Counted from the stretch's first letter, positions 47,269 to 57,762 are shown. The stretch: 64,000 nucleotides of DNA from an uncultured Lachnospiraceae bacterium (GCA_947169385.1 CAMVPR010000002.1:49867-113866), one strand, 5' to 3'. Notes: generated by a model from the sequence alone, not told the origin. Numbers and translations: made by a program.

Positions 47269-48525
47269 TTATGACAATGTTTTTAAAAGCCCGTTTCTTA
47301 CGAATCCGTCACCGTACTCCTTCTTGACTCTGACTGCATATCTTGAGTCATCATTTGCAAATTTATCTACCTGATACTTTATGATATCATAGACTTCAAA
47401 TCCCAAATCTTTAAAGAAATCATCCATCTCATCTAACACTCTTAATACTGCAGTTCTCAGCGAAACTACATATCCGTCGCTAATCATAATCTTAGTCACA
47501 TCAGGGTCGTAATGGGCAGCGTTCTTAAAGTTAATACATGCCTTAATCTGTCTGTCTTTGGTCATACCTTCAGACTTAACGCACGCATCATAAACGAGCA
47601 ACAATTTTATGAATTCTAAATCTCTTAAGTCAACTCCTGCAAATGCAAATGGGTTGACATCAATATTCCTAAGCTCGATATGATTAACACCCATCCGGTC
47701 AAGATTATCTAAATTGTTCTCTCCTCTCGGCTTAAGCCGTACAGGATAATAGACTTCAGTCTGACTGCTTATAAGACCTTCTTTTATAAAGCCTCTGATA
47801 CTGTCACTGTATCCTTTTATTGAATCATAATCAAATACCGGCACAAAATGATTCCAATATCCTAACTCGCTGCATCTTACGGACGCCATACCAATAAAGT
47901 CCGTTCCGTCAAGCACTCCCTTAGTCAGAAAAGAAGAGTCAAGCAAAGGAGACGAAGCCAAAAGAGCCGTAATAAGCCAGCCATTATTAACATAATTAGA
48001 AGCAAGATTCAAGTAAATCTTGTCCTTATACTCTCTGAAATCATCTTCACCCGACAACTTAAAATCTTCAATAAGCAAGCTTTCCGCAAATGAATAATTG
48101 ACATGTATTCCGCTAAATGTCATCTTGTATTTGCCGTACATTCTCGAAAGATAATTCCTGTAAACCGTCTTGTCACTCAGCACTCCCTTAAACTGAGCCA
48201 CGGGAATATCATCTTCATTTCTTATGTAAGGCGGGTTAGAATAATTCCACAGATACTCACCGTTCTCTTTGATTGTATCTCTTACCCTCTTCTCAATAGA
48301 CTCTAATTCATCTATCGCATCTTTGGCGCTGCTTGACACCCCTGTGTTAATCTCCAGCTGATTTTCGCAAAAATCCCTCACTATGTTTTTATCGTCAGGA
48401 AAGGGATGCATAGTCTTGGCAAATGTTCCGTCCTTTATGATTCTAAGGGCTTCCTTCTCTATTCCGAACTCACCGTCAAGGAGGTGCTTCCTGACATTTT
48501 CATTTTCAAAATTAAACATAGGCAT
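47269..48525 (-). CDS. Glutamate--cysteine ligase, GshA/GshF-N type
   Basis: FGIEKEALRIIKDGTFAKTMHPFPDDKNIVRDFCENQLEINTGVSSSAKDAIDEL; MTFSGIHVNYSF; YYPVRLKPRG; HIELRNIDVNPFA. Confidence 0.83.
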   Translation of the reverse strand: MPMFNFENENVRKHLLDGEFGIEKEALRIIKDGTFAKTMHPFPDDKNIVRDFCENQLEINTGVSSSAKDAIDELESIEKRVRDTIKENGEYLWNYSNPPYIRNEDDIPVAQFKGVLSDKTVYRNYLSRMYGKYKMTFSGIHVNYSFAESLLIEDFKLSGEDDFREYKDKIYLNLASNYVNNGWLITALLASSPLLDSSFLTKGVLDGTDFIGMASVRCSELGYWNHFVPVFDYDSIKGYSDSIRGFIKEGLISSQTEVYYPVRLKPRGENNLDNLDRMGVNHIELRNIDVNPFAFAGVDLRDLEFIKLLLVYDACVKSEGMTKDRQIKACINFKNAAHYDPDVTKIMISDGYVVSLRTAVLRVLDEMDDFFKDLGFEVYDIIKYQVDKFANDDSRYAVRVKKEYGDGFVRNGLLKTLS

Positions 48526-48532
48526 CCCTCTT

Positions 48533-49912
48533 TCACAGCTCAGCGTATGAGTGAATAATGTCTATAATATCTACCCCTGACAACAAGCTGTCTCTCATAT
48601 GTCTTGCCGGAGAATCAAATGTCTCCGCACGATTATAGAGAGGTTCAAGAAGTCGCTCCTCACCATATCCTCTCTCAAGCAGACCTTCTTTAGATAATTC
48701 GATAATATCAATTATAAGTCCGGTAAGCTCCTTCTTGTCTATAAAATCAGGCATGGAATCCCTGTTAAAAGATCTTCTTAACTCATTTGCAGAGAATCCG
48801 TGCTTATAAAGAATGGTGTCATTGTCAAAAATCTCCTCTAACTCACCTAACTTGTAAGCAAGTCCAAGCTGGAATGCCGCTCCTGCAAATGAATACTTCA
48901 GTGGCTGAGTGCATAGACTTCTGTATTCAATAGTTCCTCGTTTGGTAAGATCAAGAAACTTATATGTTCTCAAATAGTCTAAATCACTCTTTTGTGGAGT
49001 TATAGTAACCGAACTGTAATCTTCCCCATCAAAATATTCTGCGTCTATCGTCTCCCTATCAAAATACTCCGCAATCGGAATCGGATAAAAGAATGGATAC
49101 ATCCCTTCTCTCTCGGTACAGAATATACTTGTATAGGAAATGTAATCGATAAACTCATCTATGCTTCTCGGTGGAATCTCGAAAATGCCGACATTTCTCG
49201 GGTTGATTCCATGCGTAGAATACTCCCAGAGTATATCTCTTGTAAGAAGGTAGTCAGGCTCATCTTTAAGCATCAACGAATTGGCGAAAAGCAGGGACTT
49301 TATAGGTTCAAGATCAGAGAATACTCTAACTGTATCTATGAGTTCATCTTTCTTGACATCAAGCTGAATCTGGGATGAACTTGCATAGGTTCCAAATCCC
49401 GGATAGGAATGGAATCCGCCTTCCTTCTTCCACTCCTCAGCCTTTCTTAGATATCCCTCTAACATTTTGTAGCGACCGTTAGGGATATATGACTTCTTGC
49501 ATTTGTCATAAAACGGCTGTATTCCAAGACCTGTGATTATATGATTACTCTTGCCTAAAACATGATTTAAATGCGCTATATATTTCTTAAATCTCGCCTC
49601 GACATCAAGCAGATTTAATTCCTTACCAAATGACAATTCAAGATTATTGTATGAACAGTCAAATGAAATAATATCATTTGAATCCTTATCTATAGCACTG
49701 TGACAGAATCCGTCATCGTCAAATGTTTCAGGCGTAAAGCCAAAATAATCAAGTGCACTTTTAAATGCTTCTTTTGCCACATTGTGGCTGGTTGCTTCCT
49801 TCCTGAGATTGACAATAGGTAGCTCTATCTCTATTCCAACGTAACTCTCTTTCTTCTTCTCAGTAGGCTTAATATATTTATCGTAAAGAGCGGATCTTAT
49901 CTCGTCATTCAT
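48533..49912 (-). CDS. Glutamate--cysteine ligase-like protein, GCS2 / EgtA-like family
   Basis: YVGIEIELPIVNL, SFDCSYNNLELSFG, ITGLGIQPFYDK, SSSQIQLDVKKDELIDTVRVFSDLEPI, TKRGTIEYRSLCTQPL. Confidence 0.78.
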   Translation of the reverse strand: MNDEIRSALYDKYIKPTEKKKESYVGIEIELPIVNLRKEATSHNVAKEAFKSALDYFGFTPETFDDDGFCHSAIDKDSNDIISFDCSYNNLELSFGKELNLLDVEARFKKYIAHLNHVLGKSNHIITGLGIQPFYDKCKKSYIPNGRYKMLEGYLRKAEEWKKEGGFHSYPGFGTYASSSQIQLDVKKDELIDTVRVFSDLEPIKSLLFANSLMLKDEPDYLLTRDILWEYSTHGINPRNVGIFEIPPRSIDEFIDYISYTSIFCTEREGMYPFFYPIPIAEYFDRETIDAEYFDGEDYSSVTITPQKSDLDYLRTYKFLDLTKRGTIEYRSLCTQPLKYSFAGAAFQLGLAYKLGELEEIFDNDTILYKHGFSANELRRSFNRDSMPDFIDKKELTGLIIDIIELSKEGLLERGYGEERLLEPLYNRAETFDSPARHMRDSLLSGVDIIDIIHSYAEL

Positions 49913-49926
49913 GACAAAGGACCTCC

Positions 49927-50700
49927 TTATAGACCTGCATATGCTAGGTATAGTGCCCTGATGCTCATCTCGTCAGGGATATATTCGTTGTCATGGCTTT
50001 CGCCAATCATTACCCTCTTACCATCCTTATAGGCTGCAAGCATAGTAAACGGGTGAAGTTTCCACATGCCTTTACTAAGTGGATTGGTAGAGAATGTAAT
50101 CCCCTCGTCGTCCTCCCTCATAAACAAAGTATTCCTACAATTAGAGTGAACATACATCTGCTCACCGTCATAGATAATAAGGTTAAGCTTGTTGTTGGGA
50201 CTTAACTCTTTTATTACGTTATTTATAACCTGAAATCTCTCCTCCTGATTAAGAGGAGCTTCCTTCTTATCGGTTTCGTCGTTAATCTGCTTTAAAATGT
50301 ATAAAAACAGTCTCTCACTGTCTGTCGAACCTCTCTGGCAGTAGAGAAACGGGCTTAACACATCTCCGTCAAAAATTGTTCCGTTATGAATAAGAGTCCA
50401 CATGCGCCCTGTGGAATCGAATCCCCAAAACGGATGACTGTTCTCGTACTCATCGTATCCTATGGTAGCGAGCCTTATATGTGCAAGCATTACAGAGGAT
50501 TCTACACCGCTATCTATTATGCCTTTTACTCTCTTGCTCTTAAACGCAGCAATCGGCTCCTTTTCGATGTCTAACTCCTCATCATCGAATTTCGCTATGC
50601 CCCATCCGTCAGGCTGATTCTTAGAGTGAGAAAAGAACTCTTCTAAGTCTCCTGATAATTTCTTCTTTTTGGTTCCTATGTATCCGAATAGTTCGCACAT
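49927..50700 (-). CDS. Class II glutamine amidotransferase (YafJ/EgtC-like)
   Basis: MCELFGYIG (Cys2 nucleophile), PDGWGIAKFDD, AHIRLATIG, LIHNGTIFDG, GSTDSERLFLYIL. Confidence 0.88.
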   Translation of the reverse strand: MCELFGYIGTKKKKLSGDLEEFFSHSKNQPDGWGIAKFDDEELDIEKEPIAAFKSKRVKGIIDSGVESSVMLAHIRLATIGYDEYENSHPFWGFDSTGRMWTLIHNGTIFDGDVLSPFLYCQRGSTDSERLFLYILKQINDETDKKEAPLNQEERFQVINNVIKELSPNNKLNLIIYDGEQMYVHSNCRNTLFMREDDEGITFSTNPLSKGMWKLHPFTMLAAYKDGKRVMIGESHDNEYIPDEMSIRALYLAYAGL

Positions 50701-50726
50701 GTTCTCTCACTCCTTTCTGTTGATAT

Positions 50727-50757
50727 GTCATTCTTAAGCGTAGCGAAGAATCTTTTC
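50727..50757. repeat. Family B half-element (diverged)
   Basis: GTCATTCTTAAGCGTAGCGAAGAATCTTTT. Confidence 0.7.
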
Positions 50758-50814
50758 AATAACCACTCGTATACTCTACTATATTAGTAGGAATTTGTAA
50801 ATACCTAAAAAATT

Positions 50815-50848
50815 AGAGTTAGTTATAAGAAAAACTTATAACCAACCC
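50815..50848 (-). terminator. Hairpin downstream of cysteine synthase-like gene
   Basis: GTTAGTTATAAGAAAAACTTATAACCAAC. Confidence 0.55.
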
Positions 50849-50856
50849 CATTAATT

Positions 50857-51792
50857 CTAAAACAAATCCTTGCTGTAATATCTCTCACCGCTATCCGGCA
50901 AAACTACAACAATATTAACGGTTTTATCATTTATATGTTTATCATTTTCTTTAAGTGTATCAATAAGTTTAAGGCTCGCCGAAAGAGCAGCACCTGATGA
51001 ACTACCGCCAATAACTCCTTCACTTCTAGCCAAAATCCTGGCAGTCTCAAACGCCTCATCATCAGATACCTTAAAGACCTTATCTATAAGACTTACATCC
51101 ATAGTCGCTGCAATAAAATCATTACCTATACCTTCTATATCGTAGTCCGCATGCTCTCCACCGCCGATTATCGAGCCGTAAGGATCAGCCAAAACTCCTT
51201 TGATATTGCTGTCTTGCTCCTTAAGGTATTTTAGCGCACCGCTAAATGTTCCTCCACTTCCGGCGCCGGCAACAAAATAATCAATCTTGCCATCAAGCTG
51301 CTCATATATCTCAGGACCCGTGGTCTCATAATGCGCCTTAGGATTGCTTAGTGTTTCAAACTGATTGATTGAAACAGCATCCGGGATGGCCTTTAAAAGC
51401 TCCTCCGACTTTCTTGTCGCACCAAGCATTCCCTCCTCTCTCGGAGTGTTAACTATCTCAGCGCCAAGCGCTCTCATGATTGACTGCTTCTCCTTAGAGA
51501 ACTTATCAGGCACTACAAGGATGAGCCTATAGCCTTTATTAAGAGCCGCAAGCGCAGTTCCAATACCGGTATTGCCGGCGGTTCCCTCAATAATAGTTCC
51601 ACCAGGCTTTAAAGTTCCATTTTTAATAATCTCATCAAGCATATAGATTCCAATCCTATCCTTCACGCTTCCAAGAGGATTAAACATTTCAAGCTTGGCG
51701 TAAAGATTGATATTCTTCGGAATCCCAAGATGGTTAAGCTTAAGAATCGGAGTCTTGCCAACCATCTCCGATATATCGTTATAAACTTTCAT
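50857..51792 (-). CDS. Cysteine synthase / O-acetylserine-dependent cystathionine beta-synthase (MccA-like)
   Basis: MKVYNDISEMVGKTPILKLNHL; MFNPLGSVKDRIG; EGTAGNTGIGTALAALNKGYRLILVVPDKFSKEKQ; GVIGGSSSGAALSA. ATG 51792 behind GAGGTGA. Confidence 0.9.
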   Translation of the reverse strand: MKVYNDISEMVGKTPILKLNHLGIPKNINLYAKLEMFNPLGSVKDRIGIYMLDEIIKNGTLKPGGTIIEGTAGNTGIGTALAALNKGYRLILVVPDKFSKEKQSIMRALGAEIVNTPREEGMLGATRKSEELLKAIPDAVSINQFETLSNPKAHYETTGPEIYEQLDGKIDYFVAGAGSGGTFSGALKYLKEQDSNIKGVLADPYGSIIGGGEHADYDIEGIGNDFIAATMDVSLIDKVFKVSDDEAFETARILARSEGVIGGSSSGAALSASLKLIDTLKENDKHINDKTVNIVVVLPDSGERYYSKDLF

Positions 51793-51797
51793 TATAA

Positions 51798-52949
51798 TCA
51801 CCTCTTTGCAAATGCAATCGCACCGTCAATATCTTCAATAATGTCGTTAACATTTTCAATACCAACAGATAATCTTATTAGGCCTTCTGTAATTCCAACC
51901 TCATCTCTAATCTCTTTTGGTATCGCCGCGTGCGTCATTGACGCCGGATGACATACCAATGACTCAACACCGCCAAGGCTCTCTGCAAGGGTGACAAGTT
52001 TAAGGCCTTTAAAGAACTTCTTAACGTCATATTCATCACTTAATTCAAATGAAATCATTGCGCCCGGTCCATCTGTCTGCTTCCTGTTAACCACATACCC
52101 CGGAGAGCTTACCAGTCCCGGATAGTACACCTTACTTACTGCGCTGTGGCTCTCAAGATGTTTAGCCACATTTAAGGCATTTTCAATATGTCTATCCATT
52201 CTGACACCTAAAGTCTTGATTCCTCTTATCATCAGGAAAGAATCAAAAGGTCCAAGTACACCTCCAATGGCATTCTGAAGATAATATAGTCTATCCGCAG
52301 TTTCTTTATCATTTACAATAACAAATCCTGATACAACATCACTGTGACCACCTAAATACTTGGTTCCGCTGTGAACAACTATATCTGCACCAAGTGTTAA
52401 CGGGCGCTGCAAATAAGGCGTCAGGAATGTATTATCAACAATCACCTTCTTGCCCTTCTCATGAGCAACATCTGAAACAGCTTTAATATCTGTGATTGTA
52501 AGAAGCGGATTGGCAGGTGTCTCAATATAAACCGCCTTTACTTCATCGGTAAGTACAGCCTTAACCGCTTCAATATCCGATGTGTTAACAATCTCATATG
52601 TAATGTTAAAATTCTTGAAAACATTATCAAGAATTCTAAAAGTTCCACCATAGATATTATCAGAAACTACAAGCTTATCACCTGATTCGAAAAGCGAAAG
52701 AACTGTTGATATAGCAGCAAGTCCCGATGCAAATGCAAGACCGTACTTACCATTTTCTAAATCTGCTATCAATTTCTCAAGAGCTGCTCTCGTTGGATTA
52801 CCTGTTCTTGAATATTCCCATCCTCTGTCTTCACCTAAGCCATCCTGCTTATAGGTTGATGTCTGATAAATAGGAACATTGACCGCACCCGTTGTCTCGT
52901 CTCCATCTATTCCACCATGTATCAATAATGAATTAATATTAAGTGCCAT
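51798..52949 (-). CDS. Cystathionine gamma-lyase/synthase (MccB-like, Cys/Met PLP family)
   Basis: VPIYQTSTYKQDGLGEDRGWEYSRTGNPTRAALEKLIADLENG; VVHSGTKYLGGHSDVVSG; SLGGVESLVCHPASMTHA. Confidence 0.92.
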   Translation of the reverse strand: MALNINSLLIHGGIDGDETTGAVNVPIYQTSTYKQDGLGEDRGWEYSRTGNPTRAALEKLIADLENGKYGLAFASGLAAISTVLSLFESGDKLVVSDNIYGGTFRILDNVFKNFNITYEIVNTSDIEAVKAVLTDEVKAVYIETPANPLLTITDIKAVSDVAHEKGKKVIVDNTFLTPYLQRPLTLGADIVVHSGTKYLGGHSDVVSGFVIVNDKETADRLYYLQNAIGGVLGPFDSFLMIRGIKTLGVRMDRHIENALNVAKHLESHSAVSKVYYPGLVSSPGYVVNRKQTDGPGAMISFELSDEYDVKKFFKGLKLVTLAESLGGVESLVCHPASMTHAAIPKEIRDEVGITEGLIRLSVGIENVNDIIEDIDGAIAFAKR

Positions 52950-52954
52950 ATCAA

Positions 52955-54127
52955 TCAACTCCTTGCTAATTTAAGTATGTCTACAAATCTATTAACATCT
53001 AACGGAATGTAATGTCCAACCGGAGATGTGTTATCTTTAGTAGCGCGTTTTGCCATAGTTTCAAAGTGTTCATCAGAGATTTGAAGATCATCTAATGTTG
53101 TCTTAAGACCTAAATCATTTTTAAAGAAACTCTTAAGCTTATCGGATAGGATAAGTGCCATTTCTGTCTCGGTGTAATCGTGATAATCCACGTTAAATAC
53201 GCGGTTAGCAAGTTGCGCTAACTTCGCTGGTTTTTCATTTGCCATATACTTGGTCCACGCAACCAATACAACTGCCATTCCTTCGCCGTGAGTAATGTTG
53301 TACTGAGCACTCAGCTCATGTTCGATTCTATGTGAACCCCAGTCACCGATACGACCTGTATCAAGAAGATTATTATGCGCAATTGTTGCAGTCCACTGAA
53401 CCTCAGCTCTGGCATTAATGTCATCAGGATTATTGACCACTCTCTTACCATTAAGCAAGATGCTCTTAACTGCACCTTCAATAAGGTAGTCCGTAATATC
53501 AACATGATCGACATCAGTAAAATATCTCTCAAGCAAATGAGCTAATATATCTGCAACTCCTACCGCTGTCTGATACGCAGGAAGCGATAATGTGTAAGCT
53601 GGATCCATGATTGCAAATTTAGGAATAATCAGGTCATCCTCGTAGCCCAACTTATTAAGTCCGTTGGATATAATAGCTGCATTGGATGTCTCAGAGCCGC
53701 TTGAAGGAAGTGTTGAGATAACTCCGATGTTAACAGCATCTTCGGCAACGACACCATTTGCAAAGAAATCCCACACATCACCATCATACTTAATACCTAA
53801 CGCTACAGCTTTGGCTGTGTCGATTGAGCTGCCACCTCCGACTGCCAATACAAGGTCAACAGCGTTCTTCTTACCTTCTTCTACAAGCTCCCTGACGAGC
53901 TCAACCTTAGGATTGGGAACTACGTTGCCATTCTCTATAAAATTGATGTCAAGCTTATCTACGGCATCCTTAACCGCCTTATATATACCCAAGTCCTTGA
54001 TAAAATCTCCACTGTATACCAAAAGTAACGACTTGGTGTTTAACTTATTTAAAAACTCCTCCAGCTTGGCGATTGCATTTTCACCAAATGAAATCTTAGC
54101 AGGATTGTAATATACGAAACTGTTCAT
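52955..54127 (-). CDS. Iron-containing alcohol dehydrogenase (BdhA-like)
   Basis: MNSFVYYNPAKISFGENAIAKL; LVLAVGGGSSIDTAKAVALG; STLPSSGSETSNAAIISN; HRIEHELSAQYNITHGEGMAVV. ATG 54127 behind AGGAGG. Confidence 0.93.
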   Translation of the reverse strand: MNSFVYYNPAKISFGENAIAKLEEFLNKLNTKSLLLVYSGDFIKDLGIYKAVKDAVDKLDINFIENGNVVPNPKVELVRELVEEGKKNAVDLVLAVGGGSSIDTAKAVALGIKYDGDVWDFFANGVVAEDAVNIGVISTLPSSGSETSNAAIISNGLNKLGYEDDLIIPKFAIMDPAYTLSLPAYQTAVGVADILAHLLERYFTDVDHVDITDYLIEGAVKSILLNGKRVVNNPDDINARAEVQWTATIAHNNLLDTGRIGDWGSHRIEHELSAQYNITHGEGMAVVLVAWTKYMANEKPAKLAQLANRVFNVDYHDYTETEMALILSDKLKSFFKNDLGLKTTLDDLQISDEHFETMAKRATKDNTSPVGHYIPLDVNRFVDILKLARS

Positions 54128-54331
54128 AATGCCCTCCTTTTTGCTATGTCCTACTTTGTCAATAGGTTTAGTATGTATTCTTTTTATACCCAATAATATA
54201 CTCTCGATTGTATCAGTTGTCTAATCGGTAAAAATTATTGCAGGTTATAGGATAGGGTTATATCAAAAGAAGGCACAAAAAAAGCCCTGCAAATGCAAGG
54301 CTTAAATATATTACAAACCAGACGCATAACC

Positions 54332-54448
54332 AGAGGGACGGACCCTGTGGCTAGCTCTCACATTATTATCACAAGTAAAGAAAATGCGCCACTATTAAGT
54401 GACGCATCTTCTTTGTTTGGAACCACGGGGACACGCCCTGTGGTTCAT
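54332..54448. repeat. Family C repeats (two copies)
   Basis: ACCAGAGGGACGGACCCTGTGGCTAGCTCTCACATTATTATCACA and GGAACCACGGGGACACGCCCTGTGGTTC. Confidence 0.82.
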
Positions 54449-54464
54449 CGTAAATAATATAGAT

Positions 54465-56270
54465 TTAATCAGACTTTCTTACAAGTCTTGCAGGAACATG
54501 CTCCTTAATCATATTGATAAGTTCTTCCTGCTGAATAGGTTTGGACAAATAATCCACAAAACCTTCCTTAATGTACTGTTCCTTAGCTCCTACTATCGCG
54601 TTGGCAGTAAGAACAACAATAGGCGTATCAACATTCTTATGATCAGACTTCTCTCTTATAATTCTAAGTGTCTCAACACCATCCATCTCAGGCATCATGT
54701 GATCAAGAAAGACCATATTGTATTTTTTCTCGTAAAGCTTAGCTATACATTCCTGTCCGCTGTATACCTCGTCAACCTTAGCCCCTGTCTTCTTAAGAAG
54801 CCCTTTAAATACCTTGATATTCATCTCAACATCATCAACAACAAGAATATTGACATCCGGCATCTTAACATTGACGCTCATCTTCTTAGCGAGCTTGATG
54901 TAACTCTGATACTTATCAGAGAAGTCTCCTATAGGTTCGTCTTTTACAATCTGCTGCGGAATGGTAACAGTAAATATCGAGCCCTTACCGTACTCACTTT
55001 CAACCTTTATCTCACCGTCCATCAGCTTGACAAGCTTATCTGTAAGAGCAAGCCCTAAGCCTGTTCCTTCAATACTTCGGTTTCTCTTAACATCAATTCT
55101 TGTAAAATTAGAGAACAGCTTCTCCATGTCCTCCGGCTTAATTCCGATTCCCGTATCTATGATTTCAAGTTTCAAAACAATATCTTTGCCTTTTCTTGAC
55201 TCTTCGGTCATCTTAAGCGTAACCTTACCGGTGTTGGTGTACTTAACTGCATTTGACAAGAAGTTATTAATAATCTGCCTGATATGAACCTCATCACCCT
55301 TAAGCACAGACGGAATAGTCTTGGCAATGTCCATCTCTAACTTGAGATCCTTCTTGGCAGCTCTAGGCATTGTCAGATTATAACAGTCATTTAATACTGA
55401 AAAAAGATCATACTCAACCAAGGTGAGCTCCATCTTACCCGATTCAATCTTGGAAATGTCGAGAATATCGTTGATAATCGCAAGCAGCGTCTGACTCGCG
55501 CTGTTAATGTTGTTAGCATACTCCTTGATAGCTTCAGTGTTGCCCTCATCTATCTCGTCAAGAAGCATGTTGTTCATTCCGATAATACCGTTAATCGGAG
55601 TTCTTATCTCGTGTGACATGTTAGCCAAAAACTCGCTCTTGGCTTCATTTGCAAAATGAAGCATCTCGTCTTTCTCCAAAATCTTCTTACGCTGCTTCTC
55701 ATAGACATAAGTCTGATATTTGAAAATGACACCGATAACTATAGATACTGCGATTATAGACTGGATAATATCTCCTCTCATATAGTCAGCAGGCATAGTC
55801 TTAAACCAATCCGGGTGATCTTCTCCAATAACAATAGTTACTACCATGACAGTAAGCTCGATGAAGTACATAATATAACACAGCTTCCCATTAAGGGTCA
55901 GCCACGTGAAAATGAGACCAAGCACGAACCAAATCGGCATACCGCTATGCATACCACCCGATTCAAAATACATCCATGGAAATAAAACAAGATCAGCCAG
56001 TCCGGTTATAACTAAAGCTGCGGCTGTAATCTGGTTAAACTTTACAGACAAAACCAAAGACACAACCACTACAACCAGCACGACCATTGTTGCTAATCCG
56101 CTTGTAATTCCACCTACCGCAAATGTTGCAATAGTCGAAAATAGACCACCAATAAAAGCCGCACTCAATATAAGATTGAGCAGCCTGTGTCTTATATCCA
56201 ATTCTTCTCTAAAAAACAAATGCATATGTCGTTTGAATAAATTCATAGAACGCTCCTTGTACATCAGCAT
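54465..56270 (-). CDS. Hybrid sensor histidine kinase with C-terminal receiver domain
   Basis: N-terminal multi-[74 protein letters not shown]...[17 protein letters not shown]. Confidence 0.95.
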   Translation of the reverse strand: MLMYKERSMNLFKRHMHLFFREELDIRHRLLNLILSAAFIGGLFSTIATFAVGGITSGLATMVVLVVVVVSLVLSVKFNQITAAALVITGLADLVLFPWMYFESGGMHSGMPIWFVLGLIFTWLTLNGKLCYIMYFIELTVMVVTIVIGEDHPDWFKTMPADYMRGDIIQSIIAVSIVIGVIFKYQTYVYEKQRKKILEKDEMLHFANEAKSEFLANMSHEIRTPINGIIGMNNMLLDEIDEGNTEAIKEYANNINSASQTLLAIINDILDISKIESGKMELTLVEYDLFSVLNDCYNLTMPRAAKKDLKLEMDIAKTIPSVLKGDEVHIRQIINNFLSNAVKYTNTGKVTLKMTEESRKGKDIVLKLEIIDTGIGIKPEDMEKLFSNFTRIDVKRNRSIEGTGLGLALTDKLVKLMDGEIKVESEYGKGSIFTVTIPQQIVKDEPIGDFSDKYQSYIKLAKKMSVNVKMPDVNILVVDDVEMNIKVFKGLLKKTGAKVDEVYSGQECIAKLYEKKYNMVFLDHMMPEMDGVETLRIIREKSDHKNVDTPIVVLTANAIVGAKEQYIKEGFVDYLSKPIQQEELINMIKEHVPARLVRKSD

Positions 56271-56404
56271 AAAATCCCTTAATCTGTTATATTATTTTAC
56301 TATATATTGTAGATAATTTAAATACCCAAAATATACGGATTAAGCTTATTTTTTACTGAATAGTGTTAAAATATAATTAAGAAATATTCTATTTCATTTT
56401 TACA

Positions 56405-56435
56405 AAACCACGGGGACGGACCCTTTGGACGAGAC
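56405..56435. repeat. Family C repeat, left copy flanking the PocR cassette
   Basis: AAACCACGGGGACGGACCCTTTGGACGAGAC. Confidence 0.85.
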
Positions 56436-56593
56436 GAAGTAAAAAAGCCATGAGGATAGATTATTTTGAAGATGTTTTGCTTATAAATGAGCAGTCGAAA
56501 AAAATAAAAAATAGTTTTACATACAGGTAAAAAAAATGTATAATTATTTAAAGCGGTTTAAAAATCGGATTTTTTTCATGGGAGGACATAGAG

Positions 56594-57373
56594 ATGTTGA
56601 AAATTCAGGATATATGCGATATGGAAAGATTTGAAGAGTTGATGAAAAACTGGGCTGAGTCTACAGGCCTTGCTACTGTAGCAGTTGGTGCAGATGGTGA
56701 ATACATAAGTGGATGTTACAATTTTACTGATTTTTGTATTAATCTTACACGAGGTTCGGAAGAGGGATGTCGCCGATGTGTTAAGTGTGATCAGGAAGGA
56801 GAGGGTGTTTATACCTGTCATGCAGGATTGTATGACTTTGGTATTCCCATTACTCTGGAGGATGGAACAAAACTTGGAAGTATTATCGGAGGACAGGTTC
56901 TTCCGGAAGAACCTGATGAAGAAAAATTTAGAAATATAGCTACCGAAATAGGCATAGACCCGGACAAGTATGTAGATGCCGTAAAAAAAGTAAATATAAG
57001 AACTCCGGAGGCGATAAAGGCATCAGCCGGTCTTTTGGGTGATGTTATAAATCTTTATGTTCGTTCATGTTATCAGGAATATGCAAATACAAAACTTATA
57101 AAAGGTTTGAGAGAGGGAGTTGAGAAGGCAGCGCTTGAAATAGAGGAAGCAAATGTCAGCACGGCAAAGATTGCCAGTTTCAGTAAGAAGCAGAATATGC
57201 TTGCACTTAATGCTTCTATAGAAGCGGCAAGAGCAGGTGAGATGGGAAAAGGATTCGCAGTTGTTGCTACTGAGGTTCGTAAGCTGGCAGAGGGAATGGC
57301 CGTATCCAGCAAGGAAATAACTGCAAAGCTTGATTCTCTTACAGAGACTATCAATAATATGAACAAAGCCTAA
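56594..57373 (+). CDS. PocR sensory domain fused to truncated MCP signalling domain (soluble chemoreceptor-like)
   Basis: [53 protein letters not shown] (PocR); [33 protein letters not shown] (MCP tip); no TM. Confidence 0.87.
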   Translation: MLKIQDICDMERFEELMKNWAESTGLATVAVGADGEYISGCYNFTDFCINLTRGSEEGCRRCVKCDQEGEGVYTCHAGLYDFGIPITLEDGTKLGSIIGGQVLPEEPDEEKFRNIATEIGIDPDKYVDAVKKVNIRTPEAIKASAGLLGDVINLYVRSCYQEYANTKLIKGLREGVEKAALEIEEANVSTAKIASFSKKQNMLALNASIEAARAGEMGKGFAVVATEVRKLAEGMAVSSKEITAKLDSLTETINNMNKA

Positions 57374-57487
57374 AATTACGTATTACATATGTCCAAATCA
57401 ATTTTTAGGGGAAACCATGGGGAAACCATGGGGAAACCATGGGGACAGACCCTGTTGTTTTATGTTATCCTGAGAAAAACGAAAAAT

Positions 57488-57526
57488 AGGGGATGTATTC
57501 CATTTGATATAGGATACATCCCCTAA
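57488..57526. terminator. Strong inverted repeat between PocR-MCP and the GGDEF remnant
   Basis: TAGGGGATGTATTCCATTTGATATAGGATACATCCCCTA. Confidence 0.6.
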
Positions 57527-57530
57527 AATG

Positions 57531-57762
57531 TTATATTTGAATCTGATTTTTGCCTTCGTGTTTAGCTTTATATAAATGCTCATCGGCATCCTGAATAACC
57601 AAGTCAACATTTTCAAATGTCTCGCAGCTTGACAAGCCTCCACTAACCGTAACAACGAGGTCAGGTACGTTGTCCCATTTTATTGATTCAATGTCTTTTC
57701 TAATATGGTCAACTCTCCTGACAGCTTCATCCTTAGAGGAGGCTCTTATAATTGTTACGTAT
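57531..57762 (-). pseudogene. C-terminal fragment of a GGDEF (diguanylate cyclase) domain
   Basis: Manual minus-strand translation ending at TAA 57531: TIIRASSKDEAVRRVDHIRKDIESIKWDNVPDLVVTVSGGLSSCETFENVDLVIQDADEHLYKAKHEGKNQIQI*. This matches the ITVSxG...ADxALYxAKxxGRN end of GGDEF domains; upstream part missing. Confidence 0.75.

Noticed and set aside
53664-54110. 148 aa plus-strand ORF
   Set aside because: Antisense to the Fe-ADH gene with Ser/Leu-rich mirror composition; no independent support.
54399-55058. 219 aa plus-strand ORF
   Set aside because: Antisense to the clearly coding histidine kinase (54465-56270), composition atypical of a real protein, no RBS; treated as spurious.
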